From the NCBI GenBank assembly GCA_032718475.1, contig JAUCBJ010000091.1:1-64000 (forward strand): DNA of 64,000 nt, given 5' to 3'. A model generated the notes under the pieces. That model searched no databases, was not told the DNA's origin, and saw nothing but the letters and a program-made list of their open reading frames with translations. Both the position numbers and the translations under genes were made by a program. Positions 34,402 to 45,508 of this stretch are shown here, in pieces; position 1 is the stretch's first letter; every line of letters begins with the position of its first letter. The DNA is from Nemertoderma westbladi (Eukaryota > Xenacoelomorpha > Nemertodermatida > Nemertodermatidae).

Positions 34402-35048
34402 TGTAAAAGCCTTTGCTGAATTGCCCCGTTATTTTTATTATCTTTTACATTAAAATACTCTGTAGTTGATTTAATAAGTGTAAGAGACCGTATTATTGCT
34501 GTATCGGTGTTTTTAGAGGATCTAAGACCTATTTCCTCCGTATGTGTACTGTGAAAGGCATATTTTATGATTCTATGGCAATTCGTGATGCAAAAGGGTG
34601 ATAGCTACTCTTGAACAGTAGTTACTATGACTACGGTTAACAGCTGACATTCATACGTGTTGATTTCCTTTGTTCTACGGCGTCTCTCAGTTCAGTCAGC
34701 CAATGAGAGCGTTTTTGTGGCTCCTTGTACAGAAAATTTCCGAGAAATGACGCAATGCCTATGTGCAGTGTTTACATTCAGTCTTGAGCCAAAGAAAGAA
34801 CGGCTTGGAAGTATTTTTTGTGCTGTACTGCTTTTTAGTCGTACACTAGTAGGTTTAATTATAAAGGGCATATATCCTTTAACTGTAAATATCTCACTGC
34901 TGCAATTTAACATACCTAACGACTACTGCTGACTGATGATCATACATGCTGACTGCTGAAACATTGCAAACTCATAACAATCAGTGTTCAGTAGTTATTT
35001 TATACTGCTATTTACCGTCAGTTCTTCATAATATGGTTGATGAATTAT
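34402..35048 (+). repeat. Truncated 3' LTR of the inner element
   Basis: It begins after CTGGGAGCGG and matches 23206-23852 with about two substitutions. It then breaks off in GATGAATTAT and joins pol sequence GGTAGATACTCC with at most one base of overlap. About 620 bp of LTR and the right target copy are missing. Confidence 0.93.
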
Positions 35049-35820
35049 GGTAGATACTCCAGACTGGTTAGGTGGACCCGACTTCCTCTACAAAGAAGAA
35101 GAAGAATGGCCTCCTCATCTTACTACAGCAGAAATTAGACAGGCCAAGGGAGCGGAGAAAGTCAAGCCTAAAACTCAGGCGAGTAAATCGAAGTTATTCA
35201 AACCCACAGTAGATCTGTCTGTCCTACATACTTCCGGAGACGACGCTTTGGATCAGAAACCCACAGCCACAAATAAACCCGTTGTGGAAATCCGTGATAA
35301 GGATTGGAAATCTGGCATACCAGACGTCTCGCAAGGACTCTCACCTCTTCTGCAGAGAGCGATACATCACTACAGTTCCTGGAATCGGCTCTGTAAGGCC
35401 GTTACATATTTAAAGAGATGTTTTCACCATCACTACTCTGGGATGAAAACAAAGGGTGATACCGCTCCAATCACATCAGTGCAGGTCCATGTTATTAAAG
35501 ATCTTCCCAAACATAAGATACCCGACAGGTTTCTGAAGGAGAAGATCAGTTATCAGGAGCATGAAGAAACCAACAAACAGATGCTGAGACTCTTACAATG
35601 CTATGAAGATTCCGATAAGTATTTCCTGTTGTTGAGAAATCCACAGATGCGCTTAAGGGATCGTTTCTCTAGCACAAGGATAGATGGGTTGATACGTGTT
35701 GGAGGAAGGTTAACGAATGCCCCATTATCCTTTGATACTAAGTTCCCCATACTCATTAGAAATCTTGAAATACAAGTCAAGATGATTGTAGATGTTCACA
35801 GCAAACTTTATCATGCTGGT
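35049..35820 (+). repeat. 772-bp pol segment, right copy of the duplication
   Basis: It repeats 22434-23205 and then runs uninterrupted across the point where the inner element inserted (CTGGT at 35816-35820, then AGAGAACGAG). It therefore represents an empty-site version of the target. Confidence 0.93.
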
Positions 35821-37008
35821 AGAGAACGAGTTCTTAGCGAAATTCGAACTCGCTATTATTTTTATAAACCCCGTAGAGCTCTGAACCAAGTTCTTAGGAA
35901 CTGTATACCCTGTAGGAAAGCATTCAGTAGGCCTTTAACACAGAGAGAGGCAAAATTACCTAGGGAACGAGTAAGCTTTTATGAACCACCCTTTACTAAT
36001 ACCGGTGTGGATTTATTTGGCCCTATTGAAGTATATCGTGCTAGGACTATAGTCAAGAGATGGTGTGTAATCTTTGTTTGTATGACTTGTAGAGCCATCC
36101 ATCTCGATATGGTGAACGATTTATCTACCAACAGCTTTCTATTAAGCTTACGACGACAGATCGCTTGCTTTGGCACTAGTAACACGATGAGATCTGATAA
36201 GGGAACAAACTTCATTGGTGCCAACAATGAAATCAAAGCTTACGTCAAAGATTGGAACCAAAGACAGGTGGACGACCAACTACGAGTAACAGCGTCTAGT
36301 TGGACCTTCAACGCCGCCGACGCCCCTTGGTGGGGAGGAAGTTGGGAGAGATTAATAAGAAGTGTGAAGACAGCATTTCATTTTATAGTGCCTTGCCGCG
36401 CTTATCTCACCGACGAACTTTTGCGGACGTTAATGGAAGAAATCGCCGCCTATCTCAACGAGAGACCGCTTATGCCAGTCTCATCGAGTCCCGATTCCCT
36501 GGAAGCGCTAACACCCGCGCACTTCCTACTGAAGAAACCTGTAGCCATGCTCCCACAATCGGAAATCACAGATGGAGACAAATACTGCCGACAAACTTGG
36601 CAACTCATGCAGTTGTTATCCCGTCGTTTCACTGACCATTTCGAAAAACATTATCTGCCCACGCTACAACTTCGAACTAAGTGGTTTGCGCAGCAAGAAA
36701 ACGTCAGCGCTGGAGACATGGTTCTTATTGTGGATGTAGATCTTCCACGTAAGCAGTGGCAGACAGGTCGTATAATCGAGACCCACATCTCGGATGACGG
36801 TTTGGTGCGATCGGTAGAACTCGTCGTCATGCGACGTAACTTCAAGAAACCGGGAATTGTCTTCGAGACGCAGCAGCTCAATCGCCCAGTTGGTCGCTTA
36901 TGTTTACTGGAAAGAGACAGAGAACTCTCCGGAAACTATGGGAGACAAGATACTCTTCCCACGACCACCTCCCTAATCCAACAAACATCTAGGGACTCCC
37001 CAACTTAA
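35049..37008 (+). CDS. pol of the outer element, continued: complete integrase and C-terminus
   Basis: The first 772 bp repeat 22434-23205, after which the frame continues into sequence absent from the left half, ending at 37008. In frame numbering from 35047, the HHCC zinc-binding part is at about 250-298 (HSKLYHAG ... CIPC). Catalytic DDE positions lie in GVDLFGPI (about 321), SDKGTNF (about 383) and SWERLIRSV (about 433). A BEL/Pao C-terminal module (DUF5641-like, GDMVLIVDVDLPRKQW) starts near 557. No stop or frameshift is seen. It is separated from RT only by the nested element, so no natural start codon belongs here. Confidence 0.92.
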
Positions 37009-38648
37009 CAACGGCTGGAGTGGGTGTGTGACCATATTATTTTATATTTGTATTTGTTTTATTTTTATATTTATGTATGTATTATTATGTAATTTTATTT
37101 TAATCGTTTTATTTAATTTTATTTAGTAACATGTTATTTTAGCGAGCATTTAGTAGATTAGTGCAATATATTCGCATTTATTACGTAATTACTTATATTA
37201 TATATTTAGTGCGACGGCGAGAAATAATTCTTTTTCTCCTTCCTTACTGCCCGTATTACATTATAAATACGTGACTACAGTAAGATGAAATATCCGTACT
37301 TATTAAAGTACAATAACGCCACTACTATATTCAAGTATTATTGGTAGGCAGAGTATTAGGAATGCAAAGTTCAGATCCTCGTGTCTCGGCTAAACCAAGC
37401 TCTGGGTAGACCTTGGAAACGACTTGCCTCTTCACACTGACATTGCTTCGTGCGATATTGCTCTCATACCGTATATTAAATAATACATATAGTAGCGTGA
37501 TGTCCCTTTAACAGTAGCGTATAACGCAAAATAAATCTGTTAAACCCTTTGACCATCTGTAATTCTAGTCGATTAAGATATCGTGGCACCCACCGATATA
37601 CTTGAAAGACAAAATTCTAGAATCAATGGTTAACGTCCCCAGACAAGTTCTGGAATAAACTGGTGCCCATCCTAAATATTAATTATTAATATTTACAAAA
37701 ATCTGTCAAATATCAGATCCTTTAAAATTCTAGTCGATTAAGATATCGTAGCACTTACCGATACTCTTAAAAGGACAAAATTCCTAGAATCAAGGATCCA
37801 AGTTCCCAGACACGTTCTGGAATAAAATTGTGTCTATTTAACATTAAATAATAAAATTTACGGGAATAAATTTAAATTCAGATATTTTAATGAATTTAAT
37901 AAATTGTCATTTTAGACAATTTATAACATTCCCAAAATTCCATTAATTAATAGATCATGGGAGCGGAGATTCACTCTATTAAGTGTATTTGTGTGCGAGA
38001 ATCTCCAATGTATAGTCAATAGCCGATAAAATTCATAGAATCATGTATAAAGGGGATATTGACCATTAAAGAATTACTATTAAATAGCATCCCAGATCTG
38101 TATGCATGAGAATTACCCTAATTCTACCGCTAGCTTTCCATAATGTCACCATGGCAACAACCATGCTAGAATTAGAAGTGAGTTAAAAGAACAATAGAAG
38201 GCATGCCCCATTGAATAGCATAGGGAATAAATAGCGCATTGCTAGTATCCAAGGATACATAATAAATACAGTGACATTCTGGAAGGTACTGACTAACGGA
38301 CAAATGGCCCGAATGTGTGCAGTTTGTTGCAGTTGTGTTGAATTTGTGCGTTTGTAGGTGAATGTTACTACTAAGGTGTGTTTACAGTAGCGAGTCGCAA
38401 TTGTGAAAGTAACCCTAACTCTCCAAGAAGAACCTGCAGTACATCTAAGCCTTTGGGACGGACAGTGAAGTGACTTGTGCCGGTTATCGTTGTCGTTGTG
38501 TAGCTACATCGTTGGCGAAAGCACAGCGACGACGGTACATCGGCGCTGAGGATCTTACACTGTCCGGGGGCAAAAGAGGGGTAGGCAGCGACGCCCGCTA
38601 GCCTAATATATATAAACTCATTATAATATTGATAAACTCATAGCAGAT
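37009..38648 (+). other. Noncoding spacer between pol and the extra ORF, outer element
   Basis: It is AT-rich with no supported frame. It holds the invariant block, the stem-loop pair at 37561 and 37726, and a polypurine-like GGGAGCGGAGA near 37959. Its last part has no other recognisable element. Confidence 0.72.
37334..37583 (+). promoter_or_regulatory. Invariant 250-bp block, outer copy
   Basis: Identical by eye to the blocks at 2257 and 31912, although the LTRs, leader and coding sequence of the outer lineage differ visibly from those copies. Confidence 0.6.
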
Positions 38649-41600
38649 ATGACTGAGTTGATAGAAGATGATCTTGGTATCAGGGAGCGATATACTCTAC
38701 CTTTACAAGCGTTTGTCGATAGCTTGATACGCGGCGACGCTGGTCCAACTACTACGGAGGATGATGGTCGTTATATCGAACCGCCAATGTCCCCGGAGCA
38801 ACTTACGCGTGAATTGGATTATAGAAAGTTCACCGCTCGTTATACGCATCGTAATGGTACGTATATGGACTTCCTAACTACTGGCCACCCTATCGATTTA
38901 CACGATACGGACGATGTGGATACCAAAAGGGAAATGGTTTTATTTAAATATCATACCCAGCGGAATCGGAACGATAAGCCAAGAACAGAACACGAGAACT
39001 CTATTCGAAACAGACTCGAAAGAGAAGACGTTGAAGAGCCGGATAAACGCAACGACTTCAACGATTATCTGGAATTCTTGAGAGAAACATACCTCAATAT
39101 TGCCAGTCAACAAAATCTCGAAACTCGATATCCTCAAGGTATACATCATGATCCTATGATAGAACTCAAACGACTCTATTTCACTATGATGTATCTTAGC
39201 GCCGATCGACCGCTACCTGTTGTCCCAGATAGCTTCGAACAGATGGAGGAATATTGTAAAACTGGAGAACGATCACCCGCGTTTCCTCTGCAGGACATGC
39301 GTCTTTGGTATTACTGCGACGAATGCCCTAGACCCAATCAGCAAACGGAAAGACATAAACATCCGCGGAGACGTTGCGCTAAACACAGTTTTACACGATA
39401 TACTTACGGGAGTTTCGAGCGAAACCTGTTCGACGTGTCCCCTGCGGTCGCTCGACTCAAGCGATCCTTGAACAAACCGATGATCAGAGTTCCGGAATAC
39501 TCGGTCAGACCTCCGCATTCCTTAGTCAGACCTCAAACTCTTGACCCTAATAGTATCACGGATCCTCCCGAACTGTACTCACTGTTCAAAGATCTAGTGT
39601 TACCCGAACAGTTGATCGGTGGCACTCCGGTAGTAGGCTCACGGGACATTCGCCAACCCTACCTAGCTGGATTGGGACGTGGTCATCTAATATCGCCGTT
39701 TAACCCATACAACCGTCCCGGCTTCACCTCTATCCAACCCGTTATGGAAGTCGAAGAGAGCGTCGTACGAAACGCATTAGATGCTATTCGGCAGAAAATC
39801 GGAAAGGGAACGTACGATTGTTTGGAGAAGCGTAAATTGCAGCAACAAGTCCAAGCGGTGAAGGAATTAGCTTTACCCCAGTTCGATAGAGAAATACAAA
39901 ATCTCGAGGAGGACATCGAACGTGGACGAACCTACTCTTTACAAGAGTTTCTAGATGAGCGTCTACAACAACAAGCGGAGGAGAATCAGCTCGAGGAGAG
40001 ACATATAGAACTGGATGAGAGAGAAGAAGCGGCTTTAGCTCAACCCGAAGCGCAAATCCTTATGACGGATCTCTACTCTAAAACCATTCTTCATCCCTCG
40101 ATGGTTCCCCATTTCGGAGACAAACTTTTTGCGATGGCACAACCCCAACCGGTTGATATCAACCTAAGATCTCGAGATCTTATCGCCGACGCTCCTCTGT
40201 TGCAGCGTCCGCCCATCGAATCCGCTCGTGTCGATGGTATACTCGTTGAACCTCCGGACAATAGAGCAGATCTTGTCCGTCGCATGGTACACGATGTAAA
40301 CATACGCGCTAGACCTTTACCGGACTCGTTTTACGGGATCAAAGATCACCCTTATTACGTCAATCTAAAACAATATTACATGGTAAAACCGGAAGATCCT
40401 ACACATAGTCTGAAGTTTCTACCGCTAATAAATCCTCTCGATCTTGTCGAACTCGAACAACTGCAGAAACATCTGGATCAGTTAGTTAAAGTAAACTCAT
40501 TTCGAAAACCATATAATGTTTCCAGAATAGAGAAAGAAACAATACCTCCGTATAATCTTGATGGATTCATCAAAACTCGTTTAGTGCACTGGAATCTTGA
40601 TGTGTTATTCGAGGAGGAAAGAATACAACGATATGGAGATGAGGAAACACATACCACACAATATTTAAAGTATAAAGACCTGCCTAATGCTAGCGAATGC
40701 GCTACCTTGTGGCATCCTGTGGGAATGACACTAGAAAACGCCACAAAAGAGTGGAACGAAACTCTTAATGTTATCGAGATGTATGGAGTTGTCACTTACG
40801 ATAACGAAGGTAGCGTTCCGGTTGGAGAACTTGGAACTACGCGGATGATACATATACGAGGACTCGCTGGTTCTACCCACGTATTTACTCGAGCGTGTTC
40901 CGACGTTATTGATTATTCTTTTGAAACTCTTACTGAGACGCAAAAGAAACTCCGACATGGACAATTTGAACTCGCGCAGCATTACGTCACCGACACCGAG
41001 CGCAAACCGGCCATGGGTATCGATGGATCGATGTTACCCCAACCCGTGCTCGAGATGTTGTTTAACGAAGGAATCCTTAAAATCGGCTCAGCTGTTTATG
41101 GAGACCTACAGAACGACTTTCGGAATATGGAGAACATTCCATACCCCTTCGTTGACACTCAGCTGATTGCTCCTTGGGCAGAAGGCCGAGGTTTCTTCCG
41201 CACTATGTATGCCAATACACCCAGCGGAATTACTAAAGTACAACGAACCTCCATCGGACATCTTGCCTTTCAAGAATACGGATGGAATTTCAAGGTTGGA
41301 AATCCTATAAATTACCAACAAGTATACGGAGATCATTATTCTCGTTTATACTTTGATGGACCATTGACCGCACCTGGCGCCGTGTATAGCTTTATGAGTG
41401 TTCCACTTCGTCCCTCCTTAGCTATATACACGATCTTTGAAAACGCAGCACTTGCCGGTTGGCTAGCCGATGTGTGCAGTCGTACCATACGCGCCCATCC
41501 CTTAATACTTGGAACCAAACTCGCCAAGTTAGATGAATACAATAAATTCATCCGCTTTGAATGTTTCAGGCGCTTTCTGACTCCGTTCCGTAACATTGAT

Positions 41601-42907
41601 AGTCAGTTCAAAGACCACGCTCTGACCAAACTCAGCCTGAGAGACTCAGCGGCGGAGAAGCTAAACAGCGCGGGATTTGCCCTTTTTCAGGACATTTGTA
41701 TACAGAACTTACATTCATCTGTTATACAAAGACCCCGAATACCCACGGGTTATTCTGTCGTCGAAGTTCAGACAGTGGGTCCTCTTGCGGAGACAGCCGC
41801 ACCTACCTCAGCTATGCAATTGGAAGACGAACCAATATGCTTAGAAGCTGAAGCGATTCAACCTACAGCGCCCCGGAGCAGCGATAACGACTACGTCTTA
41901 GAGTGGTATCAAGGTCCACAATGTCTCACTGCATACGATTATCGACACGCTAACTATGTTTCTCGAAAACGTTGTCGATTATGCGCATTGAGAGACCATT
42001 TCACCCCTATGGACTCAGACGTACCCTGCTCCTATTTCCACGAACAACCGATGATGGAGATATATTGTGCGTATTGCAGACTTAATAACTCTCATATTTT
42101 TGCAGTCTGCCCCCAATTTATGACTCAATGCCACCACTGTCAACTTAAAGGACATGCCAGTTATAATTGCCCCTTTAATCACGATTTAGAGAGCGTAGAT
42201 GAAATGATTACCCTGCGCTACATCCGAGCTTGGGAAGCGAACGCGGATTTACATTGTGAGTCCCGTCATCGATACTACCCTGGACGCTCTTACGAGGGAG
42301 TTTACGCGTTCCATCCTTATTTATTAGCGTCTGTGGAACAAAAAACACGCATACCGAGTTACGAGCTAATGAAGCGTGTTGGTGAGTGTATTTCCACCAA
42401 ATTTGTTCGAAGATATCTTAGGAACGTCAACCCGATCCTAACGATATTACTTCATACCATTTGATCAATTATATCCGTCAAGACCCTGAGTATGGTGATT
42501 TATTTATCAACTCGCACCCTGAGTTACAGGAAGTATCTCGACGGCCCTACGAATATCGAGCCCGAGAACGCGAGCTGGAAAGAACTATTAAACCAAGGAA
42601 GTTTCTCACCACTCACGGTCCACCTACCGCCGTTGTCCAGACGACCCGTCAAGGACCAGTAGGAGCTGCTGTCCTAAGACGCGCCTTAAAGGCCGTTAGA
42701 CCTCGCTCCGCTGAAGTTGATATCGATCAACCAGGTACCTCGACCGGCGGATACACCGATCGCAATCCGAAACCTTCTGATGCAATTGTATTGCACCCTT
42801 CACCCAGGAGTTACAGCCCTCCTAGTAAAGTGGCTCGCCCCAAAGAGAAATGGACTCTTGCTAGCCTCAAAAAACTGCGTAAACGCCGTCCGCGTAAGAA
42901 AGACTAA
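38649..42907 (+). CDS. Extra 3' ORF of the giant BEL/Pao element: CCHC-knuckle protein of unknown function
   Basis: I do not recognise this protein. The first frame (38649-42464, 1271 codons) starts MTELIEDD and ends shortly after TKFVRRYLRN. A second frame continues at once (open before 42461, ending 42907), so one indel around 42430-42442 has split a protein of about 1.4 thousand residues. Visible features are an acidic/charged N-terminal third, a Gln/Glu-rich helix-like stretch at about 395-465, a Cys cluster at about 1109-1127, a CCHC-like CAYCRLNNSHIFAVC at 1140, a canonical CCHC knuckle CHHCQLKGHASYNC at 1161-1174, and a Lys/Arg-rich tail in the second frame (LKKLRKRRPRKKD). No signal peptide or membrane segment is apparent, so it is not envelope-like although it occupies the env position. 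A nucleic-acid-binding structural role is inferred. Confidence 0.85.
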
Positions 42908-42976
42908 CTGTTTAGAGTATTTTTATAATTTAGAAACTGTGATTTGTTATATTTTATAGACTTAAATCCCATTTTC

Positions 42977-42985
42977 TGGGAGCGG
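42977..42985 (+). promoter_or_regulatory. Polypurine tract before the 3' LTR
   Basis: TGGGAGCGG directly precedes the TG of the LTR. The same sequence sits before the LTRs at 4746 and 34402. This is the expected plus-strand primer position. Confidence 0.75.
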
Positions 42986-44162
42986 TGTAAAAGCTTTTGC
43001 GTAATTAACCGGTTATTTTCCCGTAAAGTACTCTGTAGTTGGTTTACCAGGCATAAAAAGGCCGTGTCCTTACTGTACTGGTGTTTTAGAGGACATAAAA
43101 GTCATTTCTTCTGTATTTGTACTTTAGAGGACATAATCCGCAATCTCGTGACGCAATAAGCTAGATACTCTTGAAAACAGTGTCGCTACCATGACGACGG
43201 CTAACAGCTGATATTGCCACGTCGACATTTCTTTGTTTCTTTGTTCTCTCGTTGTTCGGTCGACCAATCAGAGCGTTTTTTGTCTCTGTGTTGGAGGGGG
43301 ATACAGAAACTCAGTAGTTCAGTGTTATGTTTTTGCCCAGAGCCTAAGAACACCGGCTTTTCGCACCTCCGTGTTTCAGTCTTTAGCTTAACATTAGTAG
43401 GCTTAATTATAGAGTGTATATCTGTTATCATACCAAAACTCAGTTATCTCAGTTAATAATCATAACATATCAAAACAAACCGCATCATTCATACCTTAAC
43501 TTTACTGCTTTTACTGTCGGTTATTCATTATATTTGTTGATGAAATATTATATCGGAATACTGATCAATAGTCAGACACCCAACCTTCTTGATATACTAA
43601 AGGTTAGAGAGACCGGTTACAGATAAACGATTGCGACCTATGTTAAGTGGTTTGAAGTGAATCTAATGCTATTTCATAGGCCCGACATAAATTGTATGTT
43701 GCTCTCTTTATACGTGACCAAATTTAGTGAAGGTCGGCAGATTAGTGTGCAGTATTGTGCAGCATTGTGTATGATTGTAACTGATAACAAAGCATCTCCT
43801 AAAGAATGCGCCATATACATAACTCTATAGCCTTTTCGTTGTGTCTAGTTTAAGTCATAACTCTGTTTACATATTTAGAGCGCCACGTCCTAAAGGAACT
43901 GTTAATATTTCCCGAAAGTGAATAATATTTGTCAGAGATTATATATTACGATCAGTCGAATAATACGGTAGGCTTACACCATCAATCATTAAGCTTCCGA
44001 ATTCAGTCTCCCGGGTATATCCAGCGGGTGAATGATTGCGCATAGACTGGCTTCGGCTAATGTAGTGTATCAAATACTCGTCATAGGCTAAAGACTATAT
44101 ATCATCTAAAAGACATCCTAATTTGGCAGGTTAAACTGTCAAAGGTCTTAAAAGCGCAAACA
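42986..44162 (+). repeat. 3' LTR of the outer element (1177 bp)
   Basis: It has TG...CA ends, the same length as the 5' LTR and about three substitutions. It is followed by the target copy CGTAG. Confidence 0.95.
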
Positions 44163-44167
44163 CGTAG
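44163..44167. repeat. Target-site duplication (right), CGTAG
   Basis: An exact repeat of 12886-12890, directly after the CA end of the 3' LTR. Confidence 0.93.
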
Positions 44168-45428
44168 TAATCAAGTACAGTACGAGAATCAAAGACCATT
44201 ATCTTTTACAAATAATAGACAAAATTGTCAAATAATAGTCACAAACTAACCATTGCTTTCTATGGGTCTTTGGCTATTATTTTACACATTTGCCTTTTAA
44301 AGTCAAATCAAGGAGATCCGTTTGACTTTGCTTTGCATTTTCTGTGACAGTTTTGACTTTTTCTGATTTGACGTTTTAGAAATATTTGCCTTTTTAGTCA
44401 AATCTCGCCATCGGTGCTCAGTGGGAGATGAATATAAAATGGAGAGTTAATCGAAATTATTTTTTTTGGGGGGGGGGGGGGAGGATTGACCCAGTGTATT
44501 AGGGTGATCTGGAACCCTATGCTCTTTAATTGAAACTTTGAAAATAGTGATATATTTTTATACATTACATCTACTAGAAAAGTTAATTCCTGTTCTAATT
44601 AAGCCTATACATTGCATAAACATAATACCCTTAGTATAGCGCACTTTTATAATAATTTTTATTCCTTTCGCTGGATAAATATATTTTTACAAAACACCGA
44701 AAGCTCCAATCTTTTACTGAAACATGTAAGACATCGATGAGGCGCGAGCGCTGATACAGTAGTAATCTCACTATACAATCCTTTCCCCCATGCCCAGCAT
44801 ATGTCAGGTTCGCATCAGCTCTTGGTGTCTCGAAGATATTAAGTAAAATATAGTTTTAGATGCAAACTTTATCATGTTATGTTATATTTACAAGATGGAA
44901 AGTCAATGTGGTTTTGTTTTGAGAGTCTGAAATCTACTGCTGCTATTGGGTTAATTTTTCAAAGGAATGAATAATGTGGTGGAGGGAAATTTAAACTAGA
45001 TTTTAGTTCTTTTTAAAAAATTGTATTGTTTTTTTTATTTTAGCGTTTTATCGTAATTGAGGTACCTGATGTAATATTCACCTTAATAAGTACAACCACA
45101 AATAAGTACTCTGATAGAGATACTGTAGAGCGTCATCGTGTATAGGGTTAGGTTAGTCCTATTGCCACATAACATAACAATTTTAATTAGGGTTTGGATC
45201 AGAGCCGCTAACTAAGTAAGTAAGTATTTATATTAATATTACAGTATAAACTACTGTTAATTTGAGTGGTTGTGGATCATGGTATGTTATTTGTTTTATT
45301 CCAAAATTGTAACATATTACTCAACGCCGTTAGTATTAACAGCGAGTTGTTATTTAGCACGTTACAACTTTAGAAGACATTACAGTATTGTATTGGCCTG
45401 TACCTTACTATTGTATTTGGTGTTATTG
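44168..45428. other. Intergenic region right of the giant element
   Basis: No gene is seen. It contains a T-then-G homopolymer stretch near 44458-44482. Near 45314 there is ATTACTCAACGCCGTTAG, related to the arms of the hairpin that follows. Confidence 0.5.
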
Positions 45429-45508
45429 TTTACGTGGTAACCCATGACGGCGTTAAGTAATGTCCACTAAGGGGACATTACTTAACGCCGTCATTGGATA
45501 CCACGTAA
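45429..45508. repeat. Strong inverted repeat (37-bp arms, 6-bp loop)
   Basis: Arms at 45429-45465 and 45472-45508 pair at 35 of 37 positions; their shared core is GACGGCGTTAAGTAATGTCC and its complement. The loop is ACTAAG. A related single arm lies near 45314. It could be the remnant of a foldback element or a hairpin-forming site. Confidence 0.85.

Larger units (their letters stand above)
23206..35048 (+). mobile_element. Inner copy: non-autonomous BEL/Pao element nested in the outer integrase region
   Basis: A complete left LTR starts at 23206 after CTGGT, followed by leader, one long Gag-protease frame, spacer, decayed extra ORF, polypurine tract and a right LTR cut after 647 bp. It belongs to the same deletion subfamily as copy A. 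Its missing parts are RT-RNase H (about 1.8 kb), integrase (about 1.4 kb) and about 3.2 kb of the extra ORF. With a full right LTR it would be about 12.5 kb. The overlapping LTR parts differ at about two positions, so this insertion is also young. Confidence 0.92.
12891..44162 (+). mobile_element. Giant BEL/Pao LTR retrotransposon (outer copy), with nested insertion
   Basis: The element is bounded by two 1177-bp LTRs and a 5-bp target duplication. Order: 5' LTR, 2.2-kb leader, gag, protease-RT-RNase H-integrase, 1.6-kb spacer, extra ORF, polypurine tract, 3' LTR. Subtracting the inner element (23206-35048) and the 772-bp duplicated pol piece leaves about 18.66 kb, which is very long for BEL/Pao. 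The LTRs differ at about three positions, so the insertion is recent. gag is broken by a stop and a frameshift, and the extra ORF by one frameshift, while RT and RNase H are open. It was therefore probably mobilised with Gag supplied in trans, or broken soon after insertion. Confidence 0.92.

Noticed and set aside
38649-42464. Extra ORF as a retroviral-type envelope gene
   Set aside because: It has the right position but no signal peptide, membrane segment or glycoprotein pattern. Instead it has CCHC knuckles and a basic tail.
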